Shown one piece after another: positions 7,514-15,564 of a stretch of DNA of 18,278 nt (its first letter is position 1; every line of letters starts with the position of its first letter). The position numbers and the translations under genes were made by a program. This DNA comes from CAYQMF01 sp964418595 (GTDB lineage Bacteria; Planctomycetota; UBA1135; UBA2386), in assembly GCA_964418595.1 (NCBI GenBank), contig CAYQMF010000131.1, positions 1-18,278 of the forward strand. The letters run 5' to 3'. The notes below the pieces were generated by a model, which worked only from the letters and a program-made list of their open reading frames with translations, did no database searches and had not been told where the DNA came from.

Positions 7514-8772
7514 GCGTCGGCGGCGAGCCGCAGGTTGTCGATGAGGCGCGTCGTGCGCCCGCTCGGTCCGAAGCGCGCCGCGACGAAGGCGCGGCCATCG
7601 ACGACCTCGAAGTAGTCCAGGGCGGCGCGCGGCTGCGCCTGCACCATGCGGCGGCCGAGCGCTGCGAGAGTAGCTTGGTCGCGCTCACCCGCGGCGTACG
7701 CCGCGCGCACGGCGAGCAGGGCGCGGTGCAGGACCGGCGCCGCCGCGCGATCGTCGGGCTGCAGGAAGACGTTGCGGCTGGACAGCGCGAGACCGTCCGC
7801 CTCGCGCACCGTCGGGCAGCGACGCACCTGGGTCGGGAAGCCGAGGTCCACCACCAGCCGCTCGATCACGGCGAGCTGCTGGCCGTCCTTCTCGCCGAAG
7901 TACGCGCGCGTCGGCCGCGCCAGCACGAGCAGCTTCGCCACGACCGTCGCCACGCCGGCGAAGTGATCGGGGCGCATCGCGCCCTCCATCCCCTGCGCCT
8001 CGCGCCCGACCGCCACGTGGCTCGCGAAGCCGGGGCCGTACATCGTTTCCGGCTCCGGTACGAACACTGCATCGACCCCGATCGTGCGCAGCAGGTCGAG
8101 ATCGGCGTCGAGCGTGCGCGGGTACCGTGCCAGGTCCTCGTGCGGCGCGAACTGCAACGGGTTGACGAAGATCGTCGCCGCGACGCGATCGCACTCGGCA
8201 CGCGCGGCGCGAGCGAGCGAGGCGTGGCCCTCGTGCAACGCGCCCATCGTCGGGACGAGGCCCACGGAGCATCCCCCGCTCAGCCACTGCGTGCACAGCG
8301 TCGCGAACGCGTCGGGCGCGCGCAGGACGCGCGGTCGCTCCGGGCGCGGCAGCGCATCGACGTCGACGCGCAGTTCCCGCAGCGGCGCCAGCACGAACTC
8401 GCGTTCGTGCAGGCGCGGATGGGGCACGATCAGGTCGCGCGTGTCGATCCGTTCGTCTCCGAACAGCAGCAGGTCGAGGTCGAGCGGACGCGGATGGTTG
8501 CGCGGTGCATCCGGCGCGCGTCCCAGGCTCCGCTCGATCGCCTTGCAAGCCGCCAGCAGCGCCGCCGCCGGAAGGTTCGTCGCGACCCGCACGGCACCGT
8601 TCAGGTAGCGGCCCTGCGGCGGTCCCCCCACCGGCTCCGTCTCGCGGAGCGACGAGCACGCCAGCACGCGCACGCCCGGCACCGCGGCGAGCGCGGCGAG
8701 CCCCGACTCGATGGCGACCGCGCGGTCGCCGAGATTCGCGCCGACCCCGAGGTAGGCGATCACTTCTCGCAT
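7510..8772 (-). CDS. folK-panC: Fused HPPK (FolK) and pantothenate synthetase (PanC)
   Basis: A 420-residue single reading frame with two complete enzyme domains. Residues 1 to about 140 are 6-hydroxymethyl-7,8-dihydropterin pyrophosphokinase (folate synthesis): GVGANLGDR (9-17), ETEPVGG, NHPRPLDLDLL (92-102) and PHPRLHEREFVLAPL. From about residue 146 the chain is pantoate-beta-alanine ligase (coenzyme A precursor): VPTMGALHEGHASL with the HxGH pair H180/H183, FVNPLQF, DHFAGVATVV, YFGEKDGQQL and LSSRN. No stop or frame change separates them, and the joining segment is only a few residues (LPRPERP). The ATG at 8772 overlaps the pssA stop (TGATG). In Enterobacteria folK and panBC are adjacent but separate genes. 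Confidence 0.93.
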   Translation of the reverse strand: MREVIAYLGVGANLGDRAVAIESGLAALAAVPGVRVLACSSLRETEPVGGPPQGRYLNGAVRVATNLPAAALLAACKAIERSLGRAPDAPRNHPRPLDLDLLLFGDERIDTRDLIVPHPRLHEREFVLAPLRELRVDVDALPRPERPRVLRAPDAFATLCTQWLSGGCSVGLVPTMGALHEGHASLARAARAECDRVAATIFVNPLQFAPHEDLARYPRTLDADLDLLRTIGVDAVFVPEPETMYGPGFASHVAVGREAQGMEGAMRPDHFAGVATVVAKLLVLARPTRAYFGEKDGQQLAVIERLVVDLGFPTQVRRCPTVREADGLALSSRNVFLQPDDRAAAPVLHRALLAVRAAYAAGERDQATLAALGRRMVQAQPRAALDYFEVVDGRAFVAARFGPSGRTTRLIDNLRLAADA

Positions 8773-9725
8773 CAGTTGAGTCGCGGCGCGACGGGTTCGA
8801 GTTCGGGTCCGTCGTCGTCGTCGGTGCCGTCGCTTGGTGGTGGATCCATCGTGCGCCGGGTCAACAGACGGTAGAGCCCGAGTCCGATGCCGGAGGCCAC
8901 GTACGCGAGCGTCAGGGACAGCAGCGCAAACTGCCACTCGAGCGCCGCGACCACGACGAACACCACGAGCGTCGCGAGGAACGGGAACGAGTGCCGGCGC
9001 TGGAACACGCTGTTGACGAGGTGCGGATACGGAAACCGGCTCACCATCAGGAGCCCCAGCAGTGCGAGCGCCACCGGCAACGCCCACAGCAGGAGGTCGT
9101 CCCAGCCCTCGGGAAGGATCGCGCGGCTGAAGGCGTGCTCCTGCGCCGGCGCGGCGAAGAACGCGACCATCGCGCACACCACCGCCGCCGCCGCCGGTGA
9201 CGGCAGCCCGCGGAACTCGCGGTGGTCGTCGGCATCCGCACTCGTCGTCTCGACGTTGAAGCGCGCCAGCCGCATGGCCGCGCACAGCACGTAGATCACC
9301 GCCGCCCCGTAGAACATCTTCGGCTTGAGCGCGATGAGGTGCGGCTCCGTGCGCCCCGCGAACTCGAGCAGGTTCTTGGCGATGAACGCCGGGGCCACGC
9401 CGAAGGTGACCACGTCGGCCAGGCTGTCGAGCTGCGCGCCGAACTTGGTGGCCTGGTTGGTGAGCCGCGCGACCATGCCATCGATCGCGTCGAACACCAT
9501 CGCCACGAACACGAGCAGCGCCGCCACCTCGAAGATCGGCAGGGCATTCGCCAGCACTGGCGGGGCGGAGTTGGCGAGCGCGGCGTCGGCGACCTTGGCC
9601 ATGGCCAGGAAGCCGAAGAACACGTTGCCGAGCGTGATCATCGACGGCAACACGGGCACGTGCCGCAGGTCACGAAGCCGAGGGCGTGCCCCCTTGGGGG
9701 CGGTCCGGGCGAGCATGGCGCCCAT
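8772..9725 (-). CDS. pssA: CDP-alcohol phosphatidyltransferase, probable phosphatidylserine synthase
   Basis: An integral membrane enzyme, predicted to join CDP-diacylglycerol and serine to make phosphatidylserine. It has the complete family motif D-x2-DG-x2-AR-x8-G-x3-D-x3-D at residues 79-104 (D79, D82, G83, A86, R87, G96, D100, D104). The later RLARFN and FRGLPSPAAA motifs are typical of the PssA branch rather than PgsA. Several hydrophobic helices follow, then an acidic cytoplasmic-looking tail (DGTDDDDGPELE). The start is uncertain: ATG 9725 (317 residues) is used here, ATG 9716 would lose three residues, and a TTG at 9773 is possible. None has a clear Shine-Dalgarno. It lies 57 bp after the GTPase-kinase gene. 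Confidence 0.9.
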   Translation of the reverse strand: MGAMLARTAPKGARPRLRDLRHVPVLPSMITLGNVFFGFLAMAKVADAALANSAPPVLANALPIFEVAALLVFVAMVFDAIDGMVARLTNQATKFGAQLDSLADVVTFGVAPAFIAKNLLEFAGRTEPHLIALKPKMFYGAAVIYVLCAAMRLARFNVETTSADADDHREFRGLPSPAAAAVVCAMVAFFAAPAQEHAFSRAILPEGWDDLLLWALPVALALLGLLMVSRFPYPHLVNSVFQRRHSFPFLATLVVFVVVAALEWQFALLSLTLAYVASGIGLGLYRLLTRRTMDPPPSDGTDDDDGPELEPVAPRLN

Positions 9726-9782
9726 GATAGGGCGAGGGGGAAGTGAAGCCAGGAGCGCCGCGGCGCTGGCCAAGACGGCGGG

Positions 9783-11507
9783 TCAGAGGTCGGCGGCGGC
9801 GGCGGTCGAGCTCAGCGCGCAATGCGCCGGTTGCTTCGGCTCGCGCGGCAGCAGCAGGTGGAAGCGCGACCCCTCCCCTTCGACCGACTCCAGCCACGCC
9901 CGGCCGCCGTGGCCGAACAGGACCTCCCGCACGATGTGCAGCCCGAGCCCGGTGCCGGACACCTCCGCCACGTTGCTGCCGCGCTCGAAGCGCCGGAACA
10001 GGCGCGGCTGGTCGGCGGCCGGGATACCGATCCCGTTGTCGGCGACGACGATCTCCCAGGCGTCCGCCGCGGCCGCCGCCGAGATGCCGATGCGCGGGTC
10101 GCGCTCCGGGTGGCGGTACTGGATCGCGTTGCCGAGCAGGTTGACGAACACCTTGGTGAGCGCCCACGGGTCCGCGACGACCACCGGCAGCGGCTCGACG
10201 CGCAGGCGCACGTGCGTCGCCCAGATCTCGCCGCGCAGGGTGCGGATCACCTCCGCCACGAGCGCCATGAGGTCGACCTCGACGAAGTCGAGCTTCACGC
10301 CATCGTGATCGAGCCTCGAGCTGTCGACGAGGTCGCGGATGAGGCCTTCCATGTGCCGCACCGCGGCCAGGCTGTTGTCGACGCCGCCGCGCGCCTTGTC
10401 GGGAAGCGCGCCGAACATCCCCTTGTTCAGGGCCGACAGGAACAGCTTGATCGCCGCCAGCGGCCGGTTGAGGTCGTGCACCGCGTTCTGCGCGCTCTCC
10501 ACCAGCTCGCGGGTCTTGCGCTCCAGCAGGATCCGCCGCTGGTCGAGTTCGCCGTAGCGCTCCGCGAGGTCGATGTTCGAACGGATCGTCTTGTCGAGCA
10601 GGCCGTCGGGATCGCCCGCGAGCAGGTCGCCATCGACCACTTCCGGCGCCTGCTGCACCATCTCCTGCAGGGCCTGCTCGCCGAGTTCGAACGCGAGTTC
10701 CGCCTCCGACAGGACCGCGTCGCCGGCCTCCGCGAGCGAATCGACCTTCCGCTCGAATTCCACCCGCGCGGCCGCCACCGACTCGTCGACCACGTCGAGT
10801 TCGAGGCGCGGCGTCGCCTTGCTGCGGTCGATCCCGCGCACGCGGTCGTGGATCTCCCACAGCTTCGCCATCGCGCCGTTGGCGACGTCGCCGGGTTCCA
10901 CGCCGCTGCGGCCCAGCCCGTAGTGGCGGATGCGGGACTCCACCATCGATCCCACCGCGCGCGTGAACGCCTCGAACACGCCCTGGCCGTCGCGCGCGAC
11001 GCTCGGGAACGACACGATGTCGGGCCGGAACCGGAAGTGCGCGTCCAGCTCCTCCTCGCTCAGGATGTCGTCGAGGTCGCGCTTGTTGTACTGCACGACG
11101 ATCGGGATCTTGTCCGGATCGAGCTTGTTGGCGATCAGGTTCTCCTTGAGCGACGCCAGCGACTGCAGGTTCTCCTGGAGCCGGCTCCGTTCGCTGTCGA
11201 CGACGAGGACCACCGCGTCCGCTCCTGACAGCACGTACTTGCGCATCAGGCGGTATTTGGGCTGGCCGGGCACCGTGTAGCCCTGCACCCGGATCTTGAA
11301 CCCCTCGACCATCCCCAGGTTGATGGGCAGGAAGTCGAAGAGCAGGGTCGCGTCGCCCTCGGTCTTGATCGAGACGAGCTGCACCTCGTTGCGCGCGACC
11401 ATGAAGCCGTGCACGGCCTGCAGACTCGATGTCTTGCCACCCATGCCAACGCCGTAGTAGACGAGCTTGGCGTTGATGGTCTTCTCGGCGAGGTTGATGA
11501 AGCCCAT
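9783..11507 (-). CDS. MglA-type small GTPase fused to a histidine kinase
   Basis: A 574-residue cytoplasmic protein with no membrane segment. Residues 1 to about 195 are an MglA-like Ras-superfamily GTPase: P-loop GVGMGGKTS (19-27), switch I TLLFDFLP (54-61), the characteristic TVPGQ (78-82) and NKRD (141-144). Residues about 240-340 are acidic and helical, probably coiled coil. The kinase part has an H-box AVHDLNRPLAAIKL with phospho-acceptor candidate H344. Its ATPase domain shows VNLLGNAIQ (N box), DNGIGIP (490-496), FRRFER and GTGLGL (518-523). All catalytic boxes look intact. MglA proteins set cell polarity and motility with MglB/roadblock partners. Here GTP state presumably controls a kinase directly, which is inference. 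No response regulator or roadblock gene lies in the window. Confidence 0.9.
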   Translation of the reverse strand: MGFINLAEKTINAKLVYYGVGMGGKTSSLQAVHGFMVARNEVQLVSIKTEGDATLLFDFLPINLGMVEGFKIRVQGYTVPGQPKYRLMRKYVLSGADAVVLVVDSERSRLQENLQSLASLKENLIANKLDPDKIPIVVQYNKRDLDDILSEEELDAHFRFRPDIVSFPSVARDGQGVFEAFTRAVGSMVESRIRHYGLGRSGVEPGDVANGAMAKLWEIHDRVRGIDRSKATPRLELDVVDESVAAARVEFERKVDSLAEAGDAVLSEAELAFELGEQALQEMVQQAPEVVDGDLLAGDPDGLLDKTIRSNIDLAERYGELDQRRILLERKTRELVESAQNAVHDLNRPLAAIKLFLSALNKGMFGALPDKARGGVDNSLAAVRHMEGLIRDLVDSSRLDHDGVKLDFVEVDLMALVAEVIRTLRGEIWATHVRLRVEPLPVVVADPWALTKVFVNLLGNAIQYRHPERDPRIGISAAAAADAWEIVVADNGIGIPAADQPRLFRRFERGSNVAEVSGTGLGLHIVREVLFGHGGRAWLESVEGEGSRFHLLLPREPKQPAHCALSSTAAAADL

Positions 11508-11577
11508 GGTGCTGCATGCTTCATCGGCACCGCGCCCGGCGCGGCTTCAGGGGGCCGACCGTCGTACTTCGCGACGA

Positions 11578-12897
11578 TCAGCGCTTCAGTGGACTCGGCG
11601 GCGCCGTCAACGTGAGCCAGGTGAGGTTGTCGTCGGCGAGCCGGGCCTGCAGCACGGCGAAGACGTCGTTCACGAGCACTTTGCCGACGTCGGCCGGCAG
11701 CGTCGCCGACCAGCCGAGCACGTGCGAGGCCGCCAGCACCTCCGCGCGCGGGCCCAGCAACTGCGGATAGCGGGCCATGTCGGCGAGCTGTTGGCCGTAC
11801 GGAGGCAGCATCAGCGACGACGCGACATCGAGGGTCGCGCGCGCCACCTCGTCCAGCGCCGGGGCCTGCGTGCGCAGCCGGCGCAGGAGCACGCGCAGCT
11901 CGGCGCACGGACCGTCCGCAGACGCCTCGTCGGGACCGCGCCGGCTCAACATCGCGAAGCCCTCGCCGCGCCGGTAGTTGAACCAGAAGTACGGGAGCCC
12001 CGCCTCCGGCTCGCGCCCGCGGTAGGGTCCGAACGTCGCGTGGCAGCGCGCATTGACCACGCCCATCGCCACGAGGAACGGCAACCACTCGCGACCGTCG
12101 GGCGGCGGCGCCTTGATCACGACGGTCGCGAACGGACCGCGCAGCTTCGGATGCTCTGCTTCGCGCAGGATCGGCGGAGCCGTGTCGTGCACGGTGGGTT
12201 CCGCCGCTGCGGTCGGCGTCCGTGCGTCCTCGAGTGCACCGCCGGCGTCGCGCAGCAACTCGTCGACGCCGGTCCCCGTCGCCGCCCCGAGCACGACGAG
12301 GCTCGTGTGCGCGGGGCGGAACCGCGCCGCGATCCACGCCTCGACCTCGGCGCGGGTGATCGACCGCATCTCCTCGGGCACGCCGAAGAACTGCTTCCCC
12401 GCCGGCGTGCCGGCCGCGGTCAGGCGGCGCGCGACCTCGACCTGGCGCGGGCCGGGGATCAGCTCCTGGAAGTCGTCCGCGCGCAGCACGGCCATCGCGC
12501 GCGCGCGATCGAAGACATCGTCGCTCAGCTTCAGGTCGCCGAGCAGCAGGCGCAGCATCTCCTCCGTGCGCGCGCGCACGTCCGCGCGCGGGCAGGTGGC
12601 GGTGAGGTAGGTCGCCGGCCCCGACGGCGTCACGGTCCAGCGCTCCGCCTCCGGCCGCTCGGCCTGGGCCAGCCCGAGCACCACGCTCACGACGTGTGCG
12701 AGCCCGGTCTTGCCCGCCGGGTCGTGCCACGCGCCGACGCGCACCGCCGCCACGATCGCGGCGTGCGTCGCGTCCGGCACGTCGACCACGCGGTACGCGA
12801 GCCCGTTCGTCATCGTCGTGAAGCCGAGGCTCGCGTCGCTCGCCGCGTCTTGCGGCGCGAGCAGCGCGCCGGCCGCCAGCAGGGCGCAGGTCAGCAT
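11578..12897 (-). CDS. Secreted M16-peptidase-like protein lacking the zinc-binding motif
   Basis: A 439-residue protein with an N-terminal signal-like hydrophobic stretch (MLTCALLAAGALLAPQ). It has M16 insulinase-type features: TNGLAYRVVDVPD near the N-terminus, a conserved-looking GLAH segment, and a later part resembling the second M16 half (SLVVLGAATG). The catalytic HxxEH is replaced by HVVSV (68-72), so no zinc peptidase activity is expected. It may be a structural or partner subunit, as in other paired M16 proteins, but no active partner is in the window. The ATG at 12897 is supported by AGGAGG seven bases upstream, inside the end of the ABC ATPase gene with which it overlaps by 7 nt. 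Confidence 0.75.
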   Translation of the reverse strand: MLTCALLAAGALLAPQDAASDASLGFTTMTNGLAYRVVDVPDATHAAIVAAVRVGAWHDPAGKTGLAHVVSVVLGLAQAERPEAERWTVTPSGPATYLTATCPRADVRARTEEMLRLLLGDLKLSDDVFDRARAMAVLRADDFQELIPGPRQVEVARRLTAAGTPAGKQFFGVPEEMRSITRAEVEAWIAARFRPAHTSLVVLGAATGTGVDELLRDAGGALEDARTPTAAAEPTVHDTAPPILREAEHPKLRGPFATVVIKAPPPDGREWLPFLVAMGVVNARCHATFGPYRGREPEAGLPYFWFNYRRGEGFAMLSRRGPDEASADGPCAELRVLLRRLRTQAPALDEVARATLDVASSLMLPPYGQQLADMARYPQLLGPRAEVLAASHVLGWSATLPADVGKVLVNDVFAVLQARLADDNLTWLTLTAPPSPLKR

Positions 12898-14234
12898 GCG
12901 GCTTCCTCCTGCAACCGACCCGCATCGAGACGCAGGATCCGATGCGCCGCGGCGACGGCGAGGGTCTCGTCGTGGGTGATCAGGACGCACGCCATGCGTG
13001 TGGTGCTGAGCAGGTTCATGATCGTCTCCATCACTTCGACCGAGGTCGCTCCGTCGAGCGATGCCGTCGGCTCGTCCAGGATCAGGACCGCGGGAGCCAC
13101 GGTCAAGCTGCGCAGCAACGCCGCGCGGCGCCGTTCGCCTCCCGACAGCGCGCTCGCCGGCCGCGCGAGCAGCTCCGCGCCGAGGCCGAGCGGCGCCGCC
13201 AACTGCGCCACGCTCGCGTCGTCCGGTGCGGTCTCGCGCGCGAGTGAGCGAATCGAACGCCCGGGCGTGAGCGATGCGTAGGCATCCTGGAAGAGGTACT
13301 GCACGGCGCCGCGTCCGCGCGGCCGCAGCACTTCACCGTCGTGCGCGCACAGCCCGGCCAAGGCGAAGGCGAGCGACGTCTTGCCGGCGCCCGACGGCCC
13401 CACCACCGCCAGCACCTCGCCGGCGCGCAGCGTGAGGTCGAGGTCGGCGACGACGTGCCGGCCGCCGCGGCGCACGCCGACGCCGCGCGCCGTGAGCACC
13501 ACCGGCGGATCGGCGGCGAGCGGTGGCGGCGACGGCCAGACCGGCGCCGGTGCAAGCCCGACGCGCACGCCGTCGGCCGAGAGCGTGAGCGCCTGCGCCC
13601 CGAGCATGGTCACGAAGGTCGCGTCGTGCGTCGCGACCAGCATTGCCGCGCCCTGCGCGCGCAGCGTCGCCAGTGCCGCCACGAGTTCGCGCCGACGCGC
13701 ACCGTCGAGGCTCGCGGTGGGTTCGTCCGCGACCACGAGCCGCGCGCGGCGCAGCAGCGCGATGGCGAGCAGCACCCGCTGCGCCTGCCCGCCGGACACC
13801 TCGTGCGGGTAGCGACGAAGCAGCGCCTCGGTATCTTCGACGCCGAGTTCCACCATCGCCGCCGCCGCGTCGGCCGCGCTCGCGTCGGTCGCGGTCTGTA
13901 CCTGCACCAGCAGCCGCTGCAGTGGGTCGAGCGCGGCGCGTGCATCCTGCGCCACGAGCACGATGTCGTGGCGCAGCCAGCGTCGCCACGCCTCCGTGCC
14001 GTGCGCGGGCACCGGCGCGTCGTCGAAGGATCGCGCCCCGACGCAGGTCACGTCCCCGGGGGCCAGCTCGAGCAGGGCGTCCAGGACGGTGCTCTTCCCG
14101 ACCCCGGACGGCCCGAGCAGCGCGCACGCGTCGCCGGCTCGCAGCGAAAGCGGCGGCAGCTCGAGCGCGAGACCCGCCGCCGGCCGCTCGATGCGCAGCG
14201 CCTCCGTCGCCAACACCGCTCGGGCTAGTGTCAT
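12891..14234 (-). CDS. ABC transporter ATP-binding protein with two ATPase domains (peptide/nickel type)
   Basis: A 447-residue protein holding two full nucleotide-binding domains. Domain 1 has Walker A GPSGVGKS (41-48), Q-loop VAQDARAALDP, signature VSGGQAQR (146-153), Walker B VVADEPTASLD and switch His in ATHD. Domain 2 has GPSGAGKT (279-286), LFQDAYASLTP, LSGGERRR (363-370), LILDEPTASLD and ITHD. The QDxxxxLxP Q-loops and the paired arrangement resemble DppD-DppF or GsiA/YejF-type importers. At 447 residues it is clearly shorter than those fusions (about 530-620). No permease or binding-protein gene lies in the window, so the substrate is unknown. The ATG at 14234 is the first sensible start; the gene is divergent from the TlpA-like gene across 40 bp. 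Confidence 0.88.
   Translation of the reverse strand: MTLARAVLATEALRIERPAAGLALELPPLSLRAGDACALLGPSGVGKSTVLDALLELAPGDVTCVGARSFDDAPVPAHGTEAWRRWLRHDIVLVAQDARAALDPLQRLLVQVQTATDASAADAAAAMVELGVEDTEALLRRYPHEVSGGQAQRVLLAIALLRRARLVVADEPTASLDGARRRELVAALATLRAQGAAMLVATHDATFVTMLGAQALTLSADGVRVGLAPAPVWPSPPPLAADPPVVLTARGVGVRRGGRHVVADLDLTLRAGEVLAVVGPSGAGKTSLAFALAGLCAHDGEVLRPRGRGAVQYLFQDAYASLTPGRSIRSLARETAPDDASVAQLAAPLGLGAELLARPASALSGGERRRAALLRSLTVAPAVLILDEPTASLDGATSVEVMETIMNLLSTTRMACVLITHDETLAVAAAHRILRLDAGRLQEEAAC
12905..12910 (-). promoter_or_regulatory. Shine-Dalgarno of the M16-like gene
   Basis: AGGAGG on the minus strand with a 7-base spacer to the ATG at 12895-12897. It lies within the last codons of the ABC ATPase gene and selects this start over upstream in-frame codons. 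Confidence 0.7.
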
Positions 14235-14274
14235 GAGCAACAGGAGCCTAACGTAGCGGCGAGGAACGAACCGC
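14235..14274. promoter_or_regulatory. 40-bp divergent intergenic region
   Basis: The start codons of the ABC ATPase gene (minus) and the TlpA-like gene (plus) are only 40 bp apart, so both promoters must lie here or reach into the opposite coding sequences. A GAGGA at 14261-14265 is a plausible ribosome site for the plus-strand gene (9-base spacer). I found no convincing -10/-35 pair on either strand. Confidence 0.35.
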
Positions 14275-15405
14275 ATGAACGCTGCACCTGTCTGCGCCTT
14301 CACCCTCCTGCTGGCAGCCCTGACCGCGCAGGACCCCGCCCCCCCGCGCACCCTCGCAACGCTCCGCATGGGTATGGCCGAGCGCTTCCAGACCGCGCAA
14401 CGCTCGCCGCAGCGCCGCGAGGCGATCGAGAAGGTCCTCGCCGACTTCGCCACCGAACTCGCGAGCTTCCTCGAGCACGAGGCGAAGGGCGACGACCGGT
14501 TCAACGGACGCCTGCAACTCGTCGACACCTACATGAACCTGCGCGCGACCGACAAGGCCAGGACCGCGCTCGCCGCGCTCGAGGTCGACGACGCGCCGCC
14601 CATGGCCCTCATCGCCGGCGCCGAGCTGGCCACCGCGCTCGGCATGACCGCGCAGCGCGCCGCCTGGATCGACGCGGCGATCGCGCGACCCGCACCGTTC
14701 GAGGAGAAGGTCGCCGTCGGCATGCACCTCATGACCTCGCTGCGCGAGGTCGCCAAGGGCGAGAAGATCTTCGACGACGCGTTCGCCGCCGCGAAGGACG
14801 ACGAGGAGCGCGCGCGCGTGCGCTGGTACCAGGCGGCCGCCCTGCGCGAGCGCGAAGACCGCGCCGACGACGCCTACTACAAGGCGATCGAGAAGCTCGC
14901 CGCCGACTACCCGACGACGACCTGGGGTGGCATCGCGCGCGACCACGCCGCCGCGGCCAAGCACGAGGTCGGCAAGCCGCCCGTCCCGCTCACCCTGCAG
15001 ACCACCGACGGCAAGACGACGACGCTCGCCGAGCACGCCGGCAAGGTCCTGGTCCTCGACTTCACTGCCGCGTGGTCCGACCGCGCGCCGACGGCCACGG
15101 AGTCCCTGCTCCGCCTGTACGCCGACGACGCCGCGCGCGGGCTCGCGATCCTCACCATCTCGCTCGACGACGACGCCGCGCAGCACGCCGCGTTCGTGAA
15201 GGAAAGGAAGATCCCGTGGCCGCAGGTGTGCGACGGCAAGGGTTGGCTCACCCATCCGGCGCTGCGCTACAACATCGAGGCGGTGCCGCAGGCGATGGTC
15301 ATCGACCGTCAAGGCAACATCGCGGCGATGAACCTGTTGACCAGCGACCCGCTCGATCAGAAGCGGCTGCAGGAAGCCGTCGAGAAGGCGCTGGCGGCGC
15401 GCTGA
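14275..15405 (+). CDS. Secreted TlpA-like thioredoxin-fold protein without redox cysteines
   Basis: A 376-residue protein with a short signal peptide (MNAAPVCAFTLLLAALTAQ). Next comes a helical, TPR-like region (about 25-230). The C-terminal domain (about 233-376) is of TlpA/AhpC-TSA type: KVLVLDFTAAW, a long strand-helix pattern, and the cis-proline loop VPQAMVIDRQG (P338). The position where TlpA proteins carry WCxxC reads W-S-D-R-A (267-271), so both catalytic cysteines are absent and no disulfide chemistry is expected. The domain may bind a partner or ligand instead. It is the first gene of a plus-strand unit, and it converges on the selenoprotein gene across a large palindrome. Confidence 0.85.
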   Translation: MNAAPVCAFTLLLAALTAQDPAPPRTLATLRMGMAERFQTAQRSPQRREAIEKVLADFATELASFLEHEAKGDDRFNGRLQLVDTYMNLRATDKARTALAALEVDDAPPMALIAGAELATALGMTAQRAAWIDAAIARPAPFEEKVAVGMHLMTSLREVAKGEKIFDDAFAAAKDDEERARVRWYQAAALREREDRADDAYYKAIEKLAADYPTTTWGGIARDHAAAAKHEVGKPPVPLTLQTTDGKTTTLAEHAGKVLVLDFTAAWSDRAPTATESLLRLYADDAARGLAILTISLDDDAAQHAAFVKERKIPWPQVCDGKGWLTHPALRYNIEAVPQAMVIDRQGNIAAMNLLTSDPLDQKRLQEAVEKALAAR

Positions 15406-15433
15406 TCCTGATGGTGCCTCTCCTTTTTTGCTT

Positions 15434-15564
15434 CTGCTTCCGTCGTTCCGTCCTTCCCTGCCTCACGCGGCGCGGAGCGCCGCGCCTATGTCTCCGGAAA
15501 GACATGGGCATGGGCGCGGCGCTCCGCGCCGCGTGAGACACGGAAGGACGGAACGACGGAACAG
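15434..15564. repeat. Large near-perfect palindrome between convergent genes
   Basis: The arms 15438-15493 and 15500-15561 are reverse complements over almost their full length (ttccgtcgttccgtccttcc ... tcacgcggcgcggagcgccgcgcc). There are only a few mismatches and one 6-base catggg duplication in the right arm; the central loop is about 6 bases. Each arm also contains its own 8-bp hairpin (66-73 with 77-84 after 15400 in the left arm). It starts 29 bp after the TlpA-like stop and ends 63 bp before the selenoprotein stop. No U-tract follows it on either strand, so it is not a standard intrinsic terminator. It may still end both transcripts, or be a REP/MITE-like element. Confidence 0.85.

Noticed and set aside
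6970..8874. Long plus-strand open frame opposite ispE and folK-panC
   Set aside because: Arg/Ala-rich shadow frame with no motif; the minus strand has complete catalytic motifs for both genes.
9726..9773. TTG start of pssA at 9773
   Set aside because: Would add Ala/Leu-rich residues overlapping the end region of the upstream gene; ATG 9725 is nearer the conserved N-terminus, although no site has a clear Shine-Dalgarno.
15423..15428. T6 run after the TlpA-like stop as a terminator U-tract
   Set aside because: No stem-loop precedes it; the palindrome lies after it, in the wrong order for an intrinsic terminator on the plus strand.
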